This document shows, piece by piece, positions 7,457 through 16,930 of a stretch of 64,000 nucleotides of DNA (its first letter is position 1; each line of letters begins with the position of its first letter). The notes under the pieces are model-generated. The model was not told the origin of the DNA. It ran no database searches and was given only the letters and a program-made list of their open reading frames with translations. Origin of the DNA: a virus; the IMG/VR virus record IMGVR_UViG_3300042446_001529, positions 1 through 64,000 of that record; one strand, given 5' to 3'. Position numbers and translations under genes: made by a program.

Positions 7457-8722
7457 ATGGCTCGTAAGACTTATCCCAACACGCCGGAAGAGGAAGCCGC
7501 TAGCATAAATGCAAAGAGTGGCAAACCCGATAGCATCACCGCTGCACAAGTGTCCAACAATCGCGCACTTAATGAAAAATTAACAGCGGCATTTGGATTC
7601 GGCGGCGATAAAGCACCATCTTCGGGGCCCGGCAGTAATCCTGTGGCTCCTTTTTCACAACTGGTAGCAGGTATTTCAGAAAACATCAGCCAGGCCACTA
7701 ATGAAGGACAAGCATCTCTGCAAGACGCTACTTCTGTCACGGACAAACTCAAACTTGACGACAAGGTTTCTGATCTATCTGGCGGATTTAAATCAGGATT
7801 AAACCAGTTAGCAGGAGGTGCAAAAAACTTCAGCGCCAGTGCTATGGGTGGTAACAATACCATACAAAGTGCTGTGGGAGGTGCAGTTGATAAACTAAGA
7901 ACAGTTGCAGGTTCGACGAGTAACATAGCAGCAGATATCTCCGGAACAATTAACAAACTTACTGGTGGCAATCTTGCAGGTGGATTAATGAAAGCTGCCG
8001 GTGAGATCAGTGGAGCAGCAGGCATGCTCAACAATATACTTAGTCTCAAGCGAGGCATCAACATACCCAAAGGGGCAGAAGTGTTTGCACCACAAGGGCA
8101 GGCTATACAGTTGAAAGCAGGATCCAAGGATGATTGGCGAGTGCGTATAAATTGTGAATGGAATACTTTTAATAGTCCGTTATTCGGAGTTCTCAAACAA
8201 ACTGGCGGTGTGGTATGGCCATACATGCCTAGCATCACTGTCAGCACCAAGGCAGAATACAATACCATACCTATAACTCATGCCAACTATTCTCAATACA
8301 GTTATAAAAACAGTGTGGTTGATGATATATCGATCAGCGGTGAGTTCAGCTGCGAAACTGCCACAGACGGTGCCTATTGGATAGCAGCAACTACATTTTT
8401 TAAAACAGCTACTAAGATGTTTTTTGGGCAAGGTGACCTTGCAGGCAATCCACCTATCATTTGTAATCTCACAGGTTACGGTAGTCATGTGTTTGACAAG
8501 GTTCCTGTGATTATAAAATCATTCTCAGTGGATTTCAAAGACGATGTAAACTATATCAAATGTGATCCTTTCAACAACGGCAAGTACACTTGGGTGCCAG
8601 TGTTGAGCACTATCACAGTCAGTGTGGCACCTGTATACAGTAGACAAGGACTGAGAAAATTCAACTTACAAGACTATGCTAGAGGCAAAATGTCCGGTGA
8701 AGGGCAGGTGGGATACATCTAA
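7457..8722 (+). CDS. 48: gp48 baseplate tail-tube cap protein
   Basis: The 421-residue protein has a C-terminal half (about 215-421) like the T4-like tail-tube cap gp48: WPYMPSITVSTKAEYN, THANYSQYSYKNS, GEFSCETATDGAYWIA, a LTGYGSHVFDKVPVIIKSF segment and the ending SRQGLRKFNL. It caps the baseplate and primes the tail tube. The N-terminal 190 residues are Ala/Gly/Ser-rich with heptad-like hydrophobics and look like a flexible or helical extension. It overlaps the gp53 start by one base. The neighbouring tube initiator gp54 is not identified separately, so gp54 is an alternative name, but the pattern favours gp48. Confidence 0.85.
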   Translation: MARKTYPNTPEEEAASINAKSGKPDSITAAQVSNNRALNEKLTAAFGFGGDKAPSSGPGSNPVAPFSQLVAGISENISQATNEGQASLQDATSVTDKLKLDDKVSDLSGGFKSGLNQLAGGAKNFSASAMGGNNTIQSAVGGAVDKLRTVAGSTSNIAADISGTINKLTGGNLAGGLMKAAGEISGAAGMLNNILSLKRGINIPKGAEVFAPQGQAIQLKAGSKDDWRVRINCEWNTFNSPLFGVLKQTGGVVWPYMPSITVSTKAEYNTIPITHANYSQYSYKNSVVDDISISGEFSCETATDGAYWIAATTFFKTATKMFFGQGDLAGNPPIICNLTGYGSHVFDKVPVIIKSFSVDFKDDVNYIKCDPFNNGKYTWVPVLSTITVSVAPVYSRQGLRKFNLQDYARGKMSGEGQVGYI

Positions 8723-9021
8723 TGGCCAAATACGCAAAAACCAGTCCCTGGTCTGATACTAGGCAGAATAATTTTTATCTTGATCTCTTAGAGATTAGAC
8801 CGGTGCCGTCCGAACCAGACGATTTTAGATATGTGATCGAAAATCAATATAGACATCGTCCAGATCTGTTGGCATACGATGTCTACGGTAACGCCAAACT
8901 GTGGTGGGTGTTTGTGCAAAGAAACATGAGTGTGATCAAAGACCCCATATACGATTTTGAACCAGGAACTGTGATATACCTGCCTAAAAAAACAAACCTT
9001 TCAAAGTTTTTAGGAGTATAA
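8722..9021 (+). CDS. 53: gp53 baseplate wedge protein (LysM-like core)
   Basis: The 99-residue protein matches the gp53-type wedge subunit of marine T4-like phages. It has a YRHRPDLLAYDVYGNAKLWWVF segment broken around residues 43-64, then VIKDPIYDFEPGTVIYLP, a small LysM-like fold that binds neighbouring wedge proteins. It is shorter than T4 gp53 (196), as is usual in this group. The ATG lies within the TAATG overlap with the gp48 stop, so coupling is likely. Confidence 0.85.
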   Translation: MAKYAKTSPWSDTRQNNFYLDLLEIRPVPSEPDDFRYVIENQYRHRPDLLAYDVYGNAKLWWVFVQRNMSVIKDPIYDFEPGTVIYLPKKTNLSKFLGV

Positions 9022-11433
9022 ATGGTAGCAAGATTTATTCCTGCAGGTAAAGAGTTAGTTTTTAAACCAGACGGCACTCGATCTATTGAAGAATTTACTA
9101 ACAGCGTTCTCAGCATAGGTACCGCCGTGAGAAAAACTCTTGAGGTGCCAGCACGAGCCTCTGATGTGTTGGAAAATGGTAAATCTAATCAAGAAACAAA
9201 ATCAAACACCACAGCTGCGTCGGCCAAGAAAAATCTGCCCGCATTGGTTCGCAACCCCATGGAAGTGTTTGTCAGCAATAATGTGCTATGGACATTTGCT
9301 TGTTTGACTTCCGAACAATTCAATGATCCGAAATCGTATAGAAATAATCCATCAGCTTTGAAAAATATAGTGTTTTCATCTGGAGGACGGTTTGACGCAG
9401 ACAGAGTAGCGACATTTTTTGGCAGTCCAGAATACTACATTAACAACTTTGTAATGCAGACAGTGATAGGAGCCAATGAAGCCACAGGTAACAGCAATGC
9501 TGTTAAATTTTCATTTGATATAATCGAACCACATTCTATGGGACTGCTGTTACAAAGCATGCAGAATGCCGCAGTAAAAGCAGGATACCTTAGTTATCTA
9601 GACAACGCACCGTTTGTGTTACGCATGGACATTCAAGGATTCAATGAACTAGGGCAGAATTTGTCTCAGATAAAACCCAAGTATTTTGTAATGAAACTAT
9701 CGTCTACCAAGTTCACGGTCAATGAAAGCGGCAGTGTATACAAGGTAGAAGCCATCCCATATAACCATCAGGGATTTTCTGATACTATCAACACCACTTA
9801 CAGTGATGTAAAAATATTTGCTAGCGGCAAAGGCCATGTATTTGATCTGTTATCAGGCAGCGAAGGCAGTCTTGTAGCATATCTCAACAATAACGAAAAA
9901 AAACTCAAGGCCGAAGGAAAGATTACTGAAACAGATGAATATGTCATACAGTTTCCTATACTGTCCAGTGACTGGCAAAGTTCAGCAGGCAATCAATCAG
10001 AAATAAAAAAAGCCACAGTAGATCCAAATGCTGTGGAAAATAAAAAAGCTGAGGTCAAAACCTCTATGATCAAAATCGATCCACAGCTACTAGATCAGAA
10101 CAGCATAGCCTCTGCCAGTCTAGGCTTTGACCAAAGTTCTGGTGGTAGAGCTATTTTCAAACGAGCCGGCGATCAATTCGACGAAAAAACAGGTGTTTTA
10201 AAAAGAGAAGGAATGACCATAGATCCAAAAACCCGAGCCTTTCAATTTGGACAGAGTCAGTCATTGACAGCAATCATAAATCAAGTTATTCTCAGCTCAG
10301 AATATGCCACTGATGCCTTAGAGCCAAAAAATCTCACACCGCAGGGATTTATCAAGTGGTTTAAGCTAGATGTGCAGATAGAATTGTTAAAACCTGATAC
10401 GCTCACAGGCGATTATGCAAAAAGGATCACTTACAGAGTGGTGCCGTATCTAGTTCATCAAAGCATATTTGCCAACGCCACTTCCGCACCAGTGGGGTAT
10501 GCGGAACTGATGAAAGATGTAGTCAAAGAATATCAATATATCTATACCGGACAAAATGTAGATATCCTTAGTTTCAGTATTGACATCAATAATTTATTTT
10601 ATGCAGGAGCAAATCCTAAACCAGAAGCCGAGGCTGCTAAAACTGCCACACAAGATCAAAACGCATCTGAAACAAAAAATTCTTCTACTAAAACAGGCAA
10701 AGGACAGGCTGCAGAAGTGCAGTCTGCACAAACTGGTAGAGCTAGACCAAAACGTGATCCTAGACTATTAAAAGGATTCAAAGGTGGATCTGAATACAAA
10801 ACTGTTGAACAGAATGTTGCGGAGAATTTTCAAGAAGCGTTTATCAGTGGCAGCAGTGCTGACATGGTCACGGTAAATCTTGAAATACTTGGTGATCCTT
10901 ATTGGTTGATAGATTCAGGAATGAGTAATTATTTTGTAGGGGCTGCTTCTCCTACAGCTCAGATAACAGACGATGGCACTATGAACTATGAAAGCGGCAA
11001 CGTCTATATCTACATGACATTTAGAACTCCAGCTGATGTAAACACATTAACTGGGCTATATGATTTTTCAATAGCAGGAAAGGAAAGCCCATTTGGTGGT
11101 ATATATAGGGTTGTCAGCTGTGAAAATCAATTCAATGATGGAAATTGGAAACAAAAATTGAAATGTATTAGAATGCCAGGCCCACAAGGACCGGAAGTCA
11201 ACGAAACTATTACCGGAGACAAAGCATCAGTGGTAGACAAAGCAGATGTGCCAGCGGTAGAAATAGGCGACAAAGAACCGCCAAAAACATCATTGGTTGA
11301 CAGCAGTGCTTCTAGCTCTACAGTTGGAGCTGACACTGCATCCTCTAGCACAGGCGCTCAACCAACCACTACATCTAATCAACCCCAACGAAGAGTGGGC
11401 TTTAGATATTATCGAGATCTAGGACAAAATTAA
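9022..11433 (+). CDS. Large baseplate hub-region protein, candidate gp27 equivalent
   Basis: The 803-residue protein lies between gp53 and gp5. Residues 75-270 look like an ordered domain (VFVSNNVLWTFACL, NNFVMQTVIGAN, IIEPHSMGLLLQSMQNAA, FVLRMDIQGFNELG, YFVMKLSSTKFTVNESGSVY), in the style of tail hub proteins that form the platform for the gp5 spike. A second ordered part spans about 400-545. Residues about 530-600 form a Lys/Ala/Thr/Gln-rich linker, and the last 60 residues are Ser/Thr/Pro-rich. T4 places gp27 with gp5, so this is a reasonable gp27 counterpart of twice the length; the assignment is by context and fold impression, not by a recognised motif. Confidence 0.6.
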   Translation: MVARFIPAGKELVFKPDGTRSIEEFTNSVLSIGTAVRKTLEVPARASDVLENGKSNQETKSNTTAASAKKNLPALVRNPMEVFVSNNVLWTFACLTSEQFNDPKSYRNNPSALKNIVFSSGGRFDADRVATFFGSPEYYINNFVMQTVIGANEATGNSNAVKFSFDIIEPHSMGLLLQSMQNAAVKAGYLSYLDNAPFVLRMDIQGFNELGQNLSQIKPKYFVMKLSSTKFTVNESGSVYKVEAIPYNHQGFSDTINTTYSDVKIFASGKGHVFDLLSGSEGSLVAYLNNNEKKLKAEGKITETDEYVIQFPILSSDWQSSAGNQSEIKKATVDPNAVENKKAEVKTSMIKIDPQLLDQNSIASASLGFDQSSGGRAIFKRAGDQFDEKTGVLKREGMTIDPKTRAFQFGQSQSLTAIINQVILSSEYATDALEPKNLTPQGFIKWFKLDVQIELLKPDTLTGDYAKRITYRVVPYLVHQSIFANATSAPVGYAELMKDVVKEYQYIYTGQNVDILSFSIDINNLFYAGANPKPEAEAAKTATQDQNASETKNSSTKTGKGQAAEVQSAQTGRARPKRDPRLLKGFKGGSEYKTVEQNVAENFQEAFISGSSADMVTVNLEILGDPYWLIDSGMSNYFVGAASPTAQITDDGTMNYESGNVYIYMTFRTPADVNTLTGLYDFSIAGKESPFGGIYRVVSCENQFNDGNWKQKLKCIRMPGPQGPEVNETITGDKASVVDKADVPAVEIGDKEPPKTSLVDSSASSSTVGADTASSSTGAQPTTTSNQPQRRVGFRYYRDLGQN

Positions 11434-13028
11434 TGGCAGAATTATCAAGACCGTCGGTTGATGATGAAGGCAGAAGCGGTGGATTAACCACGGGCATATA
11501 CATCGCCCGAGTTATTAGTCATCTTGACCCTTCCTTCATGGGATCTATCGAAGTTACCTTATTGAAAGATCAGTCAAACGCATCAGGTGACGACAGTCAA
11601 ACTTTTATTGTGAAATACGCATCGCCGTTTTTCGGTTATACTCCATTTGAATTCATGGGAAACAACGATGGATCAAAGTCAACCATTGACGGGTTCAGCG
11701 ACACACAGAAATCATACGGCATGTGGTTTGTACCGCCGGATGTTGGTGTTAATGTGTTGGTATTGTTTGTCAATGGCGATCCTGCAGCAGGTTATTGGTT
11801 TGCCTGCGTACCTGGCATCAACATCAATCACATGGTACCAGCCATAGCTAGCAGCACTGTAAACAGTTTAGATGCTGAAGATAAAAAAAGATATGGTAAT
11901 ACTACATTGCCCTTGCCTGTGGCTGAAATCAACAAACGCATCAATGGCGACACACAGGAAATTGATCCAGAAAAATATCCTAGAGTGGTTCATCCTATAG
12001 CAGATAGATTTCTTGAACAAGGCCTATTAGAGGATGATGTTAGAGGATTCAATACAAGTTCACCGAGACGAGAAGCTCCTAGCATGGTGTTTGGTATTTC
12101 TACTCCGGGCCCGCTTGATCGCAGAACCAGTGCTAAAAAACAACAGATAGGCAAATCAGACAGTCAGGCTACTGTGCCAGTGAGTAGATTAGGTGGCACA
12201 CAGTTGGTCATGGATGACGGCAATGATAGATTTCACAGAGAAAAATCTGCAGCAGAAGGTCCAGTGAAATACATCGATCTTTTAGATCCTACTAATCAGA
12301 AAAAAGGTGATACAGGATCTGCAACGATCCCTGCTAGTGAATATTTTAGAGTAAGAACAAGAACTGGGCATCAGATCCTGATGCACAACTCAGAAGATCT
12401 AATCTATATTGCCAATGCTCGTGGCACAGCATGGATAGAACTTACCAGCAACGGTAAGATCGATGTCTATGCACAAGACAGCATCAGTGTGCATACACAG
12501 CAAGATCTCAACATACGTGCTGCTCGAGATATAAATCTAGAAGCAGGTAGAAATATTAATATGAGAACTGAATCAGGTAAGTGGCACGTAGAAATTGCCA
12601 CAGACATGGAATTTTTAATCAACAATGATTCTAAACTCACAGTGGGTGCTAACCTAGATATATTAGTCGGAGCCAAGACTAAAATATCCACCAACAACGA
12701 TCTAGATATTGCATCCGGAGCAGAAACTAAAATTAGCTCCACTTCAGATATCAATCTAGGTAGTGGCGCAGAAGTCAAAGTCAACGGTACTAAAATATTT
12801 TTTAACGGTCCTACAAACGCAGAAACTGCCGAGGCTGCTGACTTTGTAAGACCCTATGATCTCAGAGACAATTTAGCCACTAGCACCACAGCAGGTTGGG
12901 ACAAGCGTTACCAAGCCGGCATTGTAAAAAGCTTCATGAAACGCATACCCATGCATGAGCCTTGGGCCTTGCATGAACATAGAGCACCGCAATTATTAAC
13001 TCCAGATAAAACTGACAGGGACACCTAA
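11433..13028 (+). CDS. 5: gp5-like baseplate central spike, without lysozyme domain
   Basis: The 531-residue protein begins with a gp5/VgrG-type OB-fold (about 20-150: GIYIARVISHLDPSFMGSIEV, then a GVNVLVLFVNGDPAAGYWF segment). A linker follows, then a RTRTGHQILMHNSED segment (about 307) and a repetitive beta-helix-like part (about 345-465) made of D-I-N-L/I-G-A repeats, and a C-terminus with MKRIPMHEPW. T4 gp5 has a lysozyme domain between OB-fold and beta-helix; here no lysozyme catalytic pattern is visible and the space is occupied by a Lys/Ser/Gln linker, so host wall degradation must come from elsewhere. It overlaps the preceding gene by one base. Confidence 0.85.
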   Translation: MAELSRPSVDDEGRSGGLTTGIYIARVISHLDPSFMGSIEVTLLKDQSNASGDDSQTFIVKYASPFFGYTPFEFMGNNDGSKSTIDGFSDTQKSYGMWFVPPDVGVNVLVLFVNGDPAAGYWFACVPGININHMVPAIASSTVNSLDAEDKKRYGNTTLPLPVAEINKRINGDTQEIDPEKYPRVVHPIADRFLEQGLLEDDVRGFNTSSPRREAPSMVFGISTPGPLDRRTSAKKQQIGKSDSQATVPVSRLGGTQLVMDDGNDRFHREKSAAEGPVKYIDLLDPTNQKKGDTGSATIPASEYFRVRTRTGHQILMHNSEDLIYIANARGTAWIELTSNGKIDVYAQDSISVHTQQDLNIRAARDINLEAGRNINMRTESGKWHVEIATDMEFLINNDSKLTVGANLDILVGAKTKISTNNDLDIASGAETKISSTSDINLGSGAEVKVNGTKIFFNGPTNAETAEAADFVRPYDLRDNLATSTTAGWDKRYQAGIVKSFMKRIPMHEPWALHEHRAPQLLTPDKTDRDT

Positions 13029-13031
13029 AAC

Positions 13032-13469
13032 ATGGCCACAAGACTATACAACCAACAAACAGCAGCGCAGCGTTCTGCTACGGTAACGCAGAATCAAGGT
13101 CAGTTCACCTATAAAGGATTCAGCTCTACTGAAGCTAATAAGAACTTTAAGCTATACGATATCAATCTTGTCAAACAGGATTTGATCAATCATTTTTATA
13201 TTCGCAAAGGCGAAAAACTGGAAAATCCGGAATTCGGCACAGTGATCTGGGACATGCTGTTTGAACCATTTACTCCAGATGTCAAAGAAATCATAGCCAA
13301 GGATGTAGAAGCTATCATCAACTATGATCCGAGATTTGCAGTCACTGAAATCAACATAGACAGCACAGATCAAGGCATGCGTATTCAAGCAGATTTGGTG
13401 TATATTCCGTTTAACATCAATGAACGCATGACCTTGAACTTTGACAAAAACAACAGTGTGATTAACTAA
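13032..13469 (+). CDS. 25: gp25 baseplate wedge protein
   Basis: The 145-residue protein belongs to the gp25/TssE family of baseplate wedge subunits. Typical parts are LVKQDLINHFYIRKGEKLENPEFGT, seen in pieces at about 45-75, FEPFTPDV, and a YDPRF turn near 112 followed by a beta strand pair. In the assembled tail, gp25 connects wedge gp6 to the sheath. It starts four bases after the gp5 stop and is followed by gp6, the usual T4 order. Confidence 0.93.
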   Translation: MATRLYNQQTAAQRSATVTQNQGQFTYKGFSSTEANKNFKLYDINLVKQDLINHFYIRKGEKLENPEFGTVIWDMLFEPFTPDVKEIIAKDVEAIINYDPRFAVTEINIDSTDQGMRIQADLVYIPFNINERMTLNFDKNNSVIN

Positions 13470-13498
13470 GCAGTTTATTTTTAAGGGTAAATATTGGT

Positions 13499-16400
13499 AT
13501 GACTACAACTAGCAGACAAAACAATCTCATACTGAATCAAGATTGGACCAGGATATATCAGACCTTTAAAAACGCGGATTTCCGCAGCTACGACTTTGAA
13601 AATCTGCGCAGGGTTATTATCACGTACCTACGTGAAAACTACCCAGAAGATTTCAACGACTACATAGAATCATCAGAATACATGGCATTGATTGATGCTG
13701 TGGCGTTCTTAGGTCAGAGTCTGGCATTCCGCATAGATCTTGCCAGCCGTGAAAACTTTATTGAGCTAGCAGAAACCAAAGAAAGTGTGCTGCGTATTGC
13801 TCGCATGCTCAGTTACAATGCCAAACGTACCGCAGCCGCCAGCGGACTTTTAAAATTTGTTTCAGTATCTACCACTGATACTATCGTCGACAGTAATGGC
13901 AAGAATCTTGCTCAACAGTTGATAACCTGGAACGACCCTACCAATACTAACTGGCTAGAACAATTTCTCACTGTGTTGAACAGTGCCATGGCCGACAACA
14001 CAGAATTTGGTCGCAGCCAAGGATCCGCGATTATCCAAGGTATTCCTACTGAGCAATATAGATTCCGAACTGTGGGCACAGATGTTCCTTTGTTCTCGTT
14101 TACTAAGACTGTGGCTAGTAGAAGTGTAAATTTTGAAATAGTCAGCACATCTTTCAAGAACAGTGAAAATATCTATGAAGAGCCTCCAGTTCCGGGTAAC
14201 CAATTGGGATTTATATATAAAAATGATGGATCCGGACCAGGTAGTGCTAACACAGGATTTTTTATACAGTTCAAGCAAGGTAGCTTGGAACTAGCAGATT
14301 TTTCTATAGATGTACCAACTACCAACGAAAAAATTGCAGTGGACGCAGGTAATATCAACAATGACGATGTGTGGTTATTTTCTCTTAATTCGCAAGGTGC
14401 CCAACTGGAAGAATGGACCAAGGTGTCATCGCTAGTAGGCAATAATATTGCATATAACAGCGTAACACAAGACATACGCAACATATATGCTATCAACACC
14501 AAAGAAAATGACAATATTGATCTTGTGTTTGCGGACGGTGTTTACGGAAATCTGCCGCAAGGGGCATTTAGAGTATTTTATAGAACCAGCAATGGTTTAT
14601 CGTATACCATATATCCCAACGAATTAAGAGGTATTAATATTTCTGTATTATACAGAAACAAAAATAATGTTGAACATACACTAACTATAGGGTTGGCTTT
14701 ACAGAGCACTGTAGCAAACTCGGCAGCATCAGAAGACATAGACACCATCCGAGCAAATGCGCCAGCAGTGTATTACACTCAGAATAGAATGATCACTGCA
14801 GAAGATTACAATCTTGCTCCTTTGTTAGGATCGCAAAACATTGTAAAAATAAAATCAGTCAACAGAACCAGCAGCGGCATCAGCAGAAATTTTGACATCA
14901 TTGATGCCACAGGAAAATACAGCAGTATAAATGTATTTGGTGACGACGGATATCTTTATAAAAAAGAAGACGAGTCAGTATTGTCATTTAAATTTACCAG
15001 TAGAATAGACATCATTAACTTTCTTAGACGCAGCATAGAACCAGTTTTTACTGACGCAGAAATTTACAATTTTTATTTTACCAAGTTTGATAAAATACTT
15101 TTCACAGATACCAACACAGTATGGCAGTCTATTTCCACAGCGACCAGCACAGGCTATTTTAAAAATGTGGTAGATAACTCACAGTTGTTGGTAGGTGCAT
15201 ATTCAACTAGTAACCTAAAATATGTGTTGACTAACGCAACTGTGAAATTTACAGCCCCTGCAGGCAGTAGATTTAAAAAAGGAAAAATTGTTCCAGCTGA
15301 TGTCAATGACGCAGATCAAACAGATTATATCTGGGCAAAAATTATCAAAGTTTCCGGCGACGGCCGCTATGTCAAAGGTCTTGGTCCTATATTGTTGAAT
15401 ATTGTAGTGCCAACAGGTGCAATTGCTACACGAATCCTGCCAAGATTTATCAATGACTTACCTACGGCATTAGAAACAGAAATAGTTAATCAAGTTTTTG
15501 AAAATCAAAATTTTGGATTGCGTTATGAATCTTCTGAATCGCAGTGGAAACTAGTGACCAGTAACAATTTAAATCTTGTAGATGATTTTATTCTTGGCAA
15601 GGCAGGAGATACTACAAATACAAATATAGATAGTTCTTGGATAGTGGCATTTGTCAAACAGCCTGACAGTTACACAGTGAGAATTAGAAAGCTTGGTTAT
15701 ATTTTTGGTAGTGTTAATCAGAATAGATTTTACTTTGACTCAAATGAAAAACGTTATAATGATCAATTGGGGTTAGTAGTAAAAGATCAAATCAAGGTTC
15801 TAGGGGTCAATACCAGCAAAGATTTTGTCACGCAACTGATTCAAGATTTTCCTTTTGAAATCAGCGATACAATAAAATTCAGCGACGGCTACGAAAGCAC
15901 CAGTGAAATCAAACTAAGTTTTAGAGACTCTGACGATGACGGAGTTATAGATAATCCTGAAGCATTTGAAAATATAGTAGGCGTTGATACAGATTTAAAT
16001 TTTTTATTTTTTCAAGCTACCAACGATATCTACGGTACTAGAATCAGCACACTAATTGATAACTCTACAGATCTTATATTAATTAGAGATAAACAAGACA
16101 ACATAGATTTTACAGATGTTGTATCATATCCTGATCAACAATTGATTTATTTTTATGATATTGGTGAAAATGTAATTAAACGAGTAAATCGAACAACTAA
16201 TACCCTGGACATCGCCAGCGAATATTCTGCAGTATTGGGTAGGAGAAATCTCAAGTTTCAATATATACACAACGCTAGTGTAGATAGAAGAATAGATCCT
16301 TCCTCTAGCAACATCATTGATATCTATCTGTTAATTAGAAGTTATGATGAAAGTTATAGAACATATCTTGCAGGCGGTACATCCACCCAACCAGTAGCAC

Positions 16401-16930
16401 CTACTAGTGAAGCGTTAAGAACTACATTTGGATCTGCGCTATCATCGATAAAAAGCATCAGTGATGACATAATATATCATCCTGTAAAATATAAAGTGCT
16501 GTTTGGCGCCAAGGCTGATCCTGCGTTTCAAGCCGTGTTCAAGATTGTGAAAAATCAAAATCTGTCTATCAACGATAACGATCTCAAGGTAAGAATTATT
16601 TCAGCTATCAACGATTTCTTTGATATCAACAATTGGGATTTTGGAGACAGATTCTATATGGGCGAACTTACTACGTATATTTTAAATACTGTAGCTCCGG
16701 ACCTAGCAAATATTGTGATCATTCCAAGACAAACAAGTCAGGCATTTGGCAGTCTTTTTGAAATACAAAGCAATCCTGATGAAATTTTAATTAGCGCAGC
16801 CACAGTTGATGATATAGAAATTGTATCTGCGATCACTGCTGCTGAAATAGGTACAAGAACAAACACAAGTGTGCAATCTGAAAATGAACAAGTTACAACA
16901 TACCAGACTAGTAGCGGAGGATACGTTTAA
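13499..16930 (+). CDS. 6: gp6 baseplate wedge protein
   Basis: The 1143-residue protein is gp6, the core wedge ring component. It is recognised from its N-terminal region (QDWTRIYQTFKNADFRSYDF, then SSEYMALIDAVAFLGQSLAFR and SRENFIELAETKESVLRIAR), conserved across T4-like phages, and from order after gp25. It is nearly twice T4 gp6 (660 residues), as in marine relatives. The C-terminal part (about 985-1095) has a YHPVKYKVLFGAKADPAFQA segment and a DFFDINNWDFGDRFYMGEL segment as in gpJ-type baseplate proteins. The start has TTAAGGG upstream. It overlaps the next gene by one base. Confidence 0.92.
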   Translation: MTTTSRQNNLILNQDWTRIYQTFKNADFRSYDFENLRRVIITYLRENYPEDFNDYIESSEYMALIDAVAFLGQSLAFRIDLASRENFIELAETKESVLRIARMLSYNAKRTAAASGLLKFVSVSTTDTIVDSNGKNLAQQLITWNDPTNTNWLEQFLTVLNSAMADNTEFGRSQGSAIIQGIPTEQYRFRTVGTDVPLFSFTKTVASRSVNFEIVSTSFKNSENIYEEPPVPGNQLGFIYKNDGSGPGSANTGFFIQFKQGSLELADFSIDVPTTNEKIAVDAGNINNDDVWLFSLNSQGAQLEEWTKVSSLVGNNIAYNSVTQDIRNIYAINTKENDNIDLVFADGVYGNLPQGAFRVFYRTSNGLSYTIYPNELRGINISVLYRNKNNVEHTLTIGLALQSTVANSAASEDIDTIRANAPAVYYTQNRMITAEDYNLAPLLGSQNIVKIKSVNRTSSGISRNFDIIDATGKYSSINVFGDDGYLYKKEDESVLSFKFTSRIDIINFLRRSIEPVFTDAEIYNFYFTKFDKILFTDTNTVWQSISTATSTGYFKNVVDNSQLLVGAYSTSNLKYVLTNATVKFTAPAGSRFKKGKIVPADVNDADQTDYIWAKIIKVSGDGRYVKGLGPILLNIVVPTGAIATRILPRFINDLPTALETEIVNQVFENQNFGLRYESSESQWKLVTSNNLNLVDDFILGKAGDTTNTNIDSSWIVAFVKQPDSYTVRIRKLGYIFGSVNQNRFYFDSNEKRYNDQLGLVVKDQIKVLGVNTSKDFVTQLIQDFPFEISDTIKFSDGYESTSEIKLSFRDSDDDGVIDNPEAFENIVGVDTDLNFLFFQATNDIYGTRISTLIDNSTDLILIRDKQDNIDFTDVVSYPDQQLIYFYDIGENVIKRVNRTTNTLDIASEYSAVLGRRNLKFQYIHNASVDRRIDPSSSNIIDIYLLIRSYDESYRTYLAGGTSTQPVAPTSEALRTTFGSALSSIKSISDDIIYHPVKYKVLFGAKADPAFQAVFKIVKNQNLSINDNDLKVRIISAINDFFDINNWDFGDRFYMGELTTYILNTVAPDLANIVIIPRQTSQAFGSLFEIQSNPDEILISAATVDDIEIVSAITAAEIGTRTNTSVQSENEQVTTYQTSSGGYV

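Noticed and set aside
7471-8268. 265-codon open frame on the minus strand opposite gp48
   Set aside because: It is an antisense shadow of the well-supported gp48 gene; its protein is rich in residues from reversed codons and has no family features.
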